Below are positions 1-5,005 of a DNA stretch of 5,005 bases, one piece after another. Source of the stretch: an uncultured Clostridia bacterium (GTDB lineage Bacteria; Bacillota; Clostridia; Oscillospirales; Acutalibacteraceae); NCBI GenBank assembly GCA_937884625.1, contig CALGCE010000242.1, positions 1 to 5,005 on the forward strand. Reading direction: 5' to 3'. The notes under the pieces are model-generated. The model was not told the DNA's origin. It ran no database searches and saw only the letters and a program-made list of their open reading frames with translations. Both the position numbers and the translations under genes were made by a program. Each line of letters starts with the position of its first letter. Position 1 is the first letter of the stretch.

Positions 1-695
1 CGGATAACGTTGATAAGCTTATGCAAATGTTCCAAAACGGTATAGCGGTAAGCGGTGCGTATTCGTATGACACTTCAAATAAGGCTTTAAATTCTTTTGG
101 TCTTGATAATCCCGAACTTACACTTAGTATGAAAATTTTGTCAAAAGAACTAATTTACAAGTTTAAAATGCAGTCTGACGGAGATTATGCTGCTTGGTGT
201 AACGAGGGTAATCTCATATATAAAGTGGGTGCGTCCACAATTGAGAGTATCGTCAAAGGAAGTGCAACGTCTTATTATTCATCAATGGTATGCCTTTATT
301 CAATTAATGACCTTTCTTCGCTCACGGTAGGTAATTATACTTTCGGAATAAAAGCACTTGAAGAAGACGAGAATAACGATGACAAATATGAAATAACCTA
401 TAACGGCAAGAAAATTGACTGTACAAGTTTCCAGAATTTCTATCAGTACGTAGTATCACTAAATTGTCTTGATTATACAACCGATAACGCTGTTAAAAAT
501 GATACCGTAAAACTGATTTTCTCGTTTAAAGACGGACGAAATGTCAATATAGATTTTGACAAGACAAGTGAAACAAAGTATCAGTATTCCTTAAATAGTG
601 AGCCTATGGGCAAGGTTTCGTCATCTTCCGTAAAGAAACTTTTAAAGTATGCCGAAAAGGTGGCAAACGGCGAAAAAGTAAGTGAAATTAAATAA
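1..695 (+). CDS. DUF4340-like protein, C-terminal part (5' end outside window)
   Basis: The reading frame is open from base 3 to a tandem TAA TAA stop (693-698), giving 230 residues. It runs in frame past the first ATG at 21, so that ATG is probably internal and the true start lies left of the window. The segment near the left edge, with FGLDNPELTLSMKI followed by an alternating hydrophobic strand and a GDYAAW...NLIYKV stretch, resembles the repeated 'GLd.P..tv...y' pattern of DUF4340 proteins. The end has a short basic helix (SVKKLLKYAEKVANGEKV), also common there. DUF4340 proteins are usually membrane-anchored by an N-terminal helix and often sit beside GldG-type ABC transporter genes. Both would be upstream and cannot be checked here. 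No signal peptide or membrane segment is visible in this part. Molecular function is unknown. The family call is from remembered pattern only, so it is moderate. Confidence 0.6.
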   Translation, partial: DNVDKLMQMFQNGIAVSGAYSYDTSNKALNSFGLDNPELTLSMKILSKELIYKFKMQSDGDYAAWCNEGNLIYKVGASTIESIVKGSATSYYSSMVCLYSINDLSSLTVGNYTFGIKALEEDENNDDKYEITYNGKKIDCTSFQNFYQYVVSLNCLDYTTDNAVKNDTVKLIFSFKDGRNVNIDFDKTSETKYQYSLNSEPMGKVSSSSVKKLLKYAEKVANGEKVSEIK

Positions 696-702
696 TAAGG
701 AA

Positions 703-2181
703 TTAAAGTATTATACAAACAAGCCCGTTGCAACCGTCGTTTATAACACGCTCGATGGTTTCCTGTACACGCATTCTCGCATCTACGGGCATACGGGCAA
801 GTTTTGTATGCAATCCTTCGTTTACGAGTTCGTGGAGTGACTTGCCGAATATATTTGAATCCCAAATTTTAACGGGGTCTTCTTCAAATTCGTCAAGCAG
901 GTACATAATTAGGTCTTCCGACTGCTTTTCGGTGCCAACAATAGGGCTTACTTCGGTAGTAATGTTTGCTTTCATAAGATGAATGGACGGTGCCGATGCT
1001 CTGAGCCTTACCCCGTATCTGCCACCCTGTTTTACGATTTCGGGTTCTTCGAGGGTAAGTTCTTCGATAGACGGCATTACTATTCCGTAACCCGTAGCCT
1101 CCACCTCGTCAAGAGCGTCTTTAACACGCATATAGTCGGCTTTGATTTTTGCAAGTTCGGATATGCTTGTCATAAGTTCCTGTTCGTCTGCAATATTAAG
1201 ACCGGTGGTTTCAGCAAGGACTTTATAGAATAACGGTTTTTTAACGTCAATGCTTATTTTTGCACTGCCGTACCCTAAGTCTATAAAGTCTGTTTTTACA
1301 CCGTCTACGTTTTCACTGTCAGAGAATGCTTTTTCAAAACAGTTAATATCCCTTATGTGTTTAATTTCCATAGCGGACTGCTTTATTGACTGTGTAAGGT
1401 CGGAGCGGAGCCAATGGTCTACGGGAAGGGTGTTAATCCAACGTGGGAAATTTATGCATATCTCTCTTACGGGAAATTCATAGAGTACACGGGAGAGTAT
1501 GCGTTTAATATCGTCCTCGTTAAGTTCAAGACAGTTTACGGGTATGACGGGAACACCGTATTCTTTACTTAATTCCTGCGATAACTCTTCTGATTCGTCC
1601 GAATCGGGATACATACAGTTAAGCAATACAATAAAAGGTTTGTTTATCTGTTTAAGTTCATCTATAACCCTGCGTTCTGCTTCGGCGTATTCTTCACGTG
1701 GTATATCGCTTATACTGCCGTCGGTTGTAATTACAAGACCTATTGTTGAGTGTTCGTTTATAACCTTTCTCGTGCCCATTTCAGCCGCCATATTAAAGGG
1801 TATCGGCTCTTGGTACCACGGTGTTCTCACCATACGGGGTTGGTCGCCCTCTATATATCCCAATGCACTCGGCACTATGTAACCAACGCAGTCTATAAGT
1901 CTTACGTTCATTTTGGCATTGGTATTAATATTTATTTCAACCCCTTTTTCGGGAATGAATTTCGGCTCGGTCGTCATTATCGTGCGTCCCGATGAAGACT
2001 GCGGTAATTCGTCATTAGCCCTTTCTTTTTGGTAATCTTCGGTTATGTTGGGAAGTACCAACTTATCCATAAACTGTTTGATAAAGGTTGATTTTCCGGT
2101 ACGCACAGGACCTACAATGCCAATATAAATATCTCCGCCTGTTCTTGCGGATATGTCCTGATATATACTTGTATTTGTCAT
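703..2181 (-). CDS. spoIVA: Stage IV sporulation protein A (spore coat basement ATPase)
   Basis: SpoIVA polymerises on the mother-cell face of the outer forespore membrane, using ATP hydrolysis, to form the basement layer on which the spore coat is built. It is also needed for cortex formation. The product is 492 residues, the same length as the Bacillus subtilis protein. Visible landmarks match the family: Walker A GPVRTGKST at 24-32 (Lys30), the sensor threonines Thr70-Thr71 in SGRTIMTTEP, and the Walker B Asp97 in VRLIDCVGY. The usual GTPase NKxD specificity motif is replaced by LLNCMYPDSD, in keeping with ATP rather than GTP use. The C terminus ends GCNGLVCIIL, close to the conserved GGGGLICIIL tail. 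The ATG has a strong GGAGGA site just upstream. In Bacillus its partners are SpoVM and SpoVID, and in Clostridioides SipL; none is in the window. The gene lies alone downstream of an unrelated co-directional operon and converges on the DUF4340-like gene with a 7-bp gap. Expression is expected from a sigma-E promoter. Confidence 0.98.
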   Translation of the reverse strand: MTNTSIYQDISARTGGDIYIGIVGPVRTGKSTFIKQFMDKLVLPNITEDYQKERANDELPQSSSGRTIMTTEPKFIPEKGVEININTNAKMNVRLIDCVGYIVPSALGYIEGDQPRMVRTPWYQEPIPFNMAAEMGTRKVINEHSTIGLVITTDGSISDIPREEYAEAERRVIDELKQINKPFIVLLNCMYPDSDESEELSQELSKEYGVPVIPVNCLELNEDDIKRILSRVLYEFPVREICINFPRWINTLPVDHWLRSDLTQSIKQSAMEIKHIRDINCFEKAFSDSENVDGVKTDFIDLGYGSAKISIDVKKPLFYKVLAETTGLNIADEQELMTSISELAKIKADYMRVKDALDEVEATGYGIVMPSIEELTLEEPEIVKQGGRYGVRLRASAPSIHLMKANITTEVSPIVGTEKQSEDLIMYLLDEFEEDPVKIWDSNIFGKSLHELVNEGLHTKLARMPVDARMRVQETIERVINDGCNGLVCIIL

Positions 2182-2187
2182 AAAAAT

Positions 2188-2193
2188 TCCTCC
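2188..2193 (-). promoter_or_regulatory. Ribosome binding site of spoIVA
   Basis: Read on the minus strand this is GGAGGA, six bases before the ATG at 2181-2179. It is a near-perfect Shine-Dalgarno sequence and fixes the start codon. It lies inside one arm of the inverted repeat at 2174-2269, so its accessibility may depend on where the transcript begins. Confidence 0.85.
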
Positions 2194-2236
2194 GAAAACT
2201 TTTTTATTCTGACAGGTCTTACCTTACACTGTTAGA

Positions 2237-2265
2237 TAAATATGAAGTCGGAGGTAAATTTATGA
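2237..2265 (-). promoter_or_regulatory. Candidate sigma-E promoter for spoIVA
   Basis: On the minus strand, TCATAAA (2265-2259) resembles the sigma-E -35 consensus kmATATT. It is followed after 14 bases by CATATTTA (2244-2237), which keeps the CATA core of the -10 consensus CATACAnT. Transcription would start near 2230, about 50 bases before the spoIVA ATG. spoIVA is a known member of the sigma-E regulon in Bacillus and Clostridia, so a promoter of this class is expected here. The match is partial. A second -35-like TCATATT at 2245-2239 has no good -10 at the right distance. Confidence 0.45.
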
Positions 2266-2278
2266 CAAACTATATTGT

Positions 2279-3154
2279 TTAAATTCCTGTTAAGTCAAAG
2301 TTTGGTATATAATTCTTTGAAGAACTTGACAATTCCTGAAAATAACAGTTTGAAAACTCAGTATTGCATATATAGTTTAATACCTTTTCGTATTCTCTGC
2401 GTGTCACTTTTCTGTTGATTTCGGGGAATTTGTCTGCCTTACCGCAGGGTAGGTACTGCGACATAATACTGAAATAGGAATTTTTAAGGTTTTCTCTTAC
2501 CCATTCAAAAATGTTTATCGCATCATTTGTTCCCTGTGGAAGTAATAAGTGTCGCACTATAACACCGCTTTTCATAATGCCGTTTTTTATAACGGTGTTA
2601 TTTTTTTGTCTGTATGCTTCAAGAAGTGCATTTTTCGCAACTTCTGGGTAATCGTATGCAAGAGAATACCTTTTTGCTCTCTCACTTGACATATATTTAA
2701 AATCCATTAAATAAATATCAATGTAATTTTGGAGGGATTTTAAGGCTTCAACACTGTCATAACCGCCTGAATTATATACAATGGGTATATTCGGTTTGTA
2801 AATATCAAGGGCGTTTTTAATTGCGTGAACATAGTGGGTAGGGGATACAAGATTGATATTGTGTGCACCTTTTTCTTCAAGTTCTTTAAAAATTTGGGCC
2901 AGACGCTCTACCGTAACGGTTTCGCCGTACCCGTCACTACTTATAGAATTGTTTTGACAGAAAACACATTTTAAAGGACAACCGCTGAAAAATACCGCAC
3001 CTGAACCGTCACTGCCACTGATACACGGCTCTTCCCAAAAATGCAAATCAGCCCTTGCAACACGGGGAAGCAAGGGCATTTTACATATTCCGTTAATATT
3101 ATCACTATCTGTACGTTCAGCCGAGCATTTTCTCGGACACAGATTGCATAGCAT
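2279..3154 (-). CDS. Radical SAM protein, PflX-like (COG1313, pyruvate formate-lyase activase-related)
   Basis: The 291-residue product matches the family of uncharacterised radical SAM proteins related to pyruvate formate-lyase activating enzyme (PflX/COG1313) across its full length. The 4Fe-4S/SAM motif is C59-x3-C63-x2-C66 in FFSGCPLKCVFCQNN. Other family blocks are NLVSPTHY (101-108), IPIVYNSGGYDS (from 123), DIYLMDFKY, VIVRHLLLPQ and SIMSQYLPCG. An N-terminal Cys cluster (C3, C6, C10, C24; CNLCPRKC...GIC) precedes the barrel and may bind a second metal centre. Substrate and reaction are unknown for this family; the link to pyruvate formate-lyase is by homology only. The start overlaps the end of the exonuclease gene by 38 bases. 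The next Met (residue 26) would remove the conserved Cys cluster, and a GAGGT site precedes the chosen ATG, so the overlap is probably real. It is the last gene of the typA-led group and lies 97 bp before spoIVA. Confidence 0.88.
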   Translation of the reverse strand: MLCNLCPRKCSAERTDSDNINGICKMPLLPRVARADLHFWEEPCISGSDGSGAVFFSGCPLKCVFCQNNSISSDGYGETVTVERLAQIFKELEEKGAHNINLVSPTHYVHAIKNALDIYKPNIPIVYNSGGYDSVEALKSLQNYIDIYLMDFKYMSSERAKRYSLAYDYPEVAKNALLEAYRQKNNTVIKNGIMKSGVIVRHLLLPQGTNDAINIFEWVRENLKNSYFSIMSQYLPCGKADKFPEINRKVTRREYEKVLNYICNTEFSNCYFQELSSSSKNYIPNFDLTGI

Positions 3155-4022
3155 TATCGTTTACCTCAATTTTTTTCTTCTTCATTTCGCAGATTTGCTT
3201 TTTTACCGTTACGTGGTCAAAATACTTTCTGAAACTGATACGTCCCCTAAAAGTCCTTTTGCAGTTTTTACAGCGAAATACTGCCGTAAAATATCTGTTT
3301 TTAAAGTGCCATTTTGAAATACGTTTAGTTTTTTCGCCACATACATCGCACATAAAGAAAAGTTGTGATTTATCCACGCCGTCATCATTTAAACTTTTTA
3401 TATAAAACGGTTTAAATGTGAGCGACTTTAAAAAATCGGGATTTGAAGCATCTTTTAAATACATCACAAAATTATTTTTGTGATAATACTTTTTTAAAAG
3501 CAGTGCACATACAATGCTATCGTCCTTTGCGGTGTGCAAATCAAGATTTTCGGTACTTATGTTTGAGAGTTGTGCCGCATTACCGAGTGAAATTTGCGAT
3601 TTTAACTCTATACCCAAATTTCGCAATTCGCTTTGAATGTATTTTTGCAAATCAAGATATTTTTCAAGTTTGAATTTTGTATTTTCAAGTAAGTACGTTT
3701 CATTTTCTATGATGGTGTGAATATCCGAATCACTCCAAGTCATAGTTACGGTATCGTCACCTTGCCACTCGTTGTACTTTTCTACTGCCGTGTCAAGCGG
3801 TATACCCGATAACATATCTTCACTTGTAATTCCCGTAAGTTCGGTAAATCTTCCCGATACTTTGTTTTTAAGCGAAGATTTTACAGTCACCTCAAAGGTG
3901 TCGCAAATGTCAAAATTACCGTCTAATTTTACGGCACCTATCTGCAATATTTCATTTACAAATCTAGAATGTTCTTTGCAGTAGGCGTAGTCCCACTCCA
4001 TATCAAGAATTACGTAGTTCAT
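3117..4022 (-). CDS. DEDDh 3'-5' exonuclease (ERI1/KapD-like) with C-terminal zinc-ribbon-like module
   Basis: The 301-residue product starts with an RNase T/DnaQ-type exonuclease fold. The metal-binding residues of a DEDDh enzyme can be placed: D7 and E9 in VILDMEW, D100 in TWSDSDIHTI, and H163 with D168 in LHTAKDDS. The block SLGNAAQLSNI before the last motif, and FTELTGIT after the second strand, fit the ERI1/KapD-type subfamily better than DnaQ. Such enzymes remove nucleotides from RNA or DNA 3' ends; the substrate here is unknown. Residues 225-254 carry C225-x2-C228 and C251-x2-C254 in a basic, aromatic context (KWHFKNRYF between the pairs), which looks like a zinc ribbon for nucleic-acid binding. 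A lysine-rich tail follows. The ATG overlaps the typA stop by one base (TGATG). Only a weak GAGG lies upstream, 13 bases away, so translation is likely coupled to typA. B. subtilis KapD was described as an inhibitor of the KinA sporulation pathway; that this protein shares the role is not shown. Confidence 0.85.
   Translation of the reverse strand: MNYVILDMEWDYAYCKEHSRFVNEILQIGAVKLDGNFDICDTFEVTVKSSLKNKVSGRFTELTGITSEDMLSGIPLDTAVEKYNEWQGDDTVTMTWSDSDIHTIIENETYLLENTKFKLEKYLDLQKYIQSELRNLGIELKSQISLGNAAQLSNISTENLDLHTAKDDSIVCALLLKKYYHKNNFVMYLKDASNPDFLKSLTFKPFYIKSLNDDGVDKSQLFFMCDVCGEKTKRISKWHFKNRYFTAVFRCKNCKRTFRGRISFRKYFDHVTVKKQICEMKKKKIEVNDNAMQSVSEKMLG
3163..3167 (-). promoter_or_regulatory. Ribosome binding site of the radical SAM gene, inside the upstream gene
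   Basis: On the minus strand GAGGT lies eight bases before the ATG at 3154-3152, within the last codons of the exonuclease gene. It supports the overlapping start and suggests translation coupled to the upstream gene. Confidence 0.6.
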
Positions 4023-5005
4023 CAGCGGTTCTTCGCCTCAAACTTCATACGTTGTTCCTTATTGAGTATGCGTTTTCTAAGACGGATATTGTTAGGCGTT
4101 ATTTCAACAAGTTCATCGTCTTTTATAAATTCAAGCGACTGTTCAAGGCTTAAAACTGAATGAGGTACCAAACGCAGTGCATCGTCAGAGCCTGATGCTC
4201 TTGTATTAGTCATCTGCTTTTTCTTGCATACGTTACATACTATATCCTCATTTTTGGGATTTTCGCCTACTATCATTCCCTCATATACGGGGGTTGACGG
4301 ACCTATAAACAAACGACCTCTGCTTTGTGTATTAAACAGACCGTAACCCGTAGCCTCACCGCTTTCGTGTGCTATAATTGAGCCGGTGTTTCGCTGTTCA
4401 ATGTCACCCGTATACGGTTCGTAACTGTTAAATACGTGATTCATAATACCGTTACCGTTTGTATCAGTAAGGAACTCTGAACGATAACCAATAAGGCCAC
4501 GAGATGGGATTGAAAACTCAAGGTGAGTTGAGCCACCCTCATGTGCTGCCATATCCTTGAGCTCACCCTTACGTGAACCAATCTTTTCAATTACTGTACC
4601 AACATATTCGCCTGGTACCTCAACAACAAGAAGCTCCATAGGTTCAAGAAGTTGACCATTGTCATCACGCTTCATGATTACCTTTGGACGAGAAACTGCG
4701 AACTCATATCCTTCACGACGCATTGTCTCAATAAGGATTGAGAGATGAAGCTCGCCACGACCAGATACTTTGAATGTATCTGTCGTATCAGTCTCCTCAA
4801 CTCGCATTGAAACGTTAGTTTCAACTTCTTTGAAAAGACGGTCACGGATATTTCTTGATGTTACAAATTTTCCTTCTTTTCCTGCAAATGGGCTATCATT
4901 TACAGAAAAATTCATTTGTAATGTAGGTTCATCAATGTGAATTAAAGGCAATGCTTGAGGGTTATCAAGGGAAGAAATCGTTTCCCCAATTTGAACTTCC
5001 GGAAA
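4022..5005 (-). CDS. typA: Ribosome-associated GTPase TypA/BipA, C-terminal half (5' end outside window)
   Basis: TypA/BipA is an EF-G-like translational GTPase that binds the ribosome and aids growth under stress and 50S subunit assembly. The frame is open from the right edge to TGA at 4024-4022, giving 327 residues of an expected ~605. The N-terminal G domain is therefore missing from the window, although a TTG at 4951 could be mistaken for a start. The segment begins at the end of domain II (EVQIGETISS, then the family motif LPLIHIDEPTLQMNF). It runs through the EF-G III-like part (VSGRGELHLSILIETMRREGYEF), the V-like part (SRGLIGYRSEFLTDTNGNGIMNHVF) and the TypA-specific C-terminal domain (KKKQMTNTRASGSDD, SLEQSLEFIKDDELVEITP, IRLRKRIL). 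No frame break is seen. Codon use changes sharply within the gene: no ATA Ile codons upstream of about 4376 and almost only ATA downstream. It heads the minus-strand group of genes in this window. Confidence 0.96.
   Translation of the reverse strand, partial: FPEVQIGETISSLDNPQALPLIHIDEPTLQMNFSVNDSPFAGKEGKFVTSRNIRDRLFKEVETNVSMRVEETDTTDTFKVSGRGELHLSILIETMRREGYEFAVSRPKVIMKRDDNGQLLEPMELLVVEVPGEYVGTVIEKIGSRKGELKDMAAHEGGSTHLEFSIPSRGLIGYRSEFLTDTNGNGIMNHVFNSYEPYTGDIEQRNTGSIIAHESGEATGYGLFNTQSRGRLFIGPSTPVYEGMIVGENPKNEDIVCNVCKKKQMTNTRASGSDDALRLVPHSVLSLEQSLEFIKDDELVEITPNNIRLRKRILNKEQRMKFEAKNR

Larger units (their letters stand above)
2174..2269 (-). repeat. Imperfect inverted repeat covering the spoIVA ribosome binding site and start codon
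   Basis: The minus-strand segment 2195-2174 (TCGGAGG, seven bases, then ATGACAAA) recurs in opposite orientation on the plus strand at 2248-2269, with 19 of 22 bases identical. Weaker similarity extends the arms to 2174-2207 and 2236-2269 (26 of 34), leaving a 28-bp centre. In a minus-strand RNA that includes both arms, a 7-bp GC-rich helix over the Shine-Dalgarno and an 11-bp helix over the start codon could form, separated by a small internal loop. The upstream arm overlaps the -35 of the candidate sigma-E promoter and lies wholly before its expected start point. Only read-through RNA would therefore carry the blocking arm. The repeat is seen directly; the regulatory role is inferred. Confidence 0.6.

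Noticed and set aside
581..865. Minus-strand 94-codon ORF across the convergent junction, rich in Arg and Cys
   Set aside because: It overlaps the ends of both well-supported genes in other frames, has no recognisable family, and its composition is typical of a shadow frame.
2174..2269. Invertible promoter switch flanked by inverted repeats
   Set aside because: The arms are imperfect, one arm includes spoIVA coding sequence, no recombinase gene is present, and no gene lies in the opposite direction to be switched on.
2262..2282. Six-codon plus-strand ORF (MTNYIV) with a good GGAGG ribosome binding site at 2250-2254, resembling the spoIVA start (MTN)
   Set aside because: It is too short to claim as a gene and no plus-strand promoter is evident. 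It follows from the inverted repeat and is better explained as an anti-Shine-Dalgarno arm or a relic of duplication.
2589..2607. Plus-strand hairpin (ATAAC/GTTAT, 3-nt loop) followed by seven T, like a terminator
   Set aside because: It is a 5-bp, A+T-rich stem inside the radical SAM coding sequence on the antisense strand. It encodes ordinary residues there and has no plus-strand gene upstream.
4200..4240. C-x2-C in TypA (VCNVCKKK) as a zinc site
   Set aside because: This is the normal TypA NVCKxK region with one Val-to-Cys change. No second cysteine pair is present.
4022..4951. Reading typA as a complete gene starting at the TTG at 4951
   Set aside because: The frame continues in frame to the window edge with conserved TypA sequence (EVQIGETISS) and the G domain is absent, so it is simply cut by the edge.

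Overview
The window reads as an A+T-rich, endospore-forming member of the Firmicutes (class Clostridia). The clearest evidence is a full-length SpoIVA, a spore coat basement protein restricted to spore formers. Codon use (many ATA, AGA and GTA codons) and the strong GGAGG-type ribosome binding sites fit this. A gut or other anaerobic clostridium is a reasonable inference, but genus cannot be told from this stretch.

Layout. Positions 1-695 (+) hold the 3' part of a gene for a DUF4340-like protein, cut by the left edge. It converges on spoIVA (703-2181, minus), with only 7 bp between the two stop codons. A 97-bp gap (2182-2278) then carries the spoIVA leader, a candidate sigma-E promoter and a striking inverted repeat. 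To its right lie three tightly packed minus-strand genes. In transcription order they are typA/bipA (partial, entering from the right edge), a DEDDh exonuclease with a C-terminal zinc-ribbon-like module, and a PflX-type (COG1313) radical SAM protein. typA and the exonuclease overlap by one base (TGATG). The exonuclease and radical SAM genes overlap by 38 bases. The three therefore look like one operon pointing at spoIVA, with no convincing terminator before it.

How it fits together. typA is a growth and stress translation GTPase gene expected to be expressed in vegetative cells, whereas SpoIVA is needed only in the mother cell during sporulation. The inverted repeat at 2174-2207 / 2236-2269 suggests how the two programmes could be kept apart. 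In a read-through RNA from the typA operon, the upstream arm would pair with the spoIVA Shine-Dalgarno sequence and start codon. An RNA started at the candidate sigma-E promoter would begin just downstream of that arm and be free to be translated. This is inference from sequence alone.

A second notable point is an abrupt change of codon use inside typA, near 4380-4490. All 15 isoleucines upstream of it use ATT or ATC, while 7 of 8 downstream use ATA. This points to a mosaic gene or a chimeric assembly join. No RNA genes, mobile elements or CRISPR arrays were seen.
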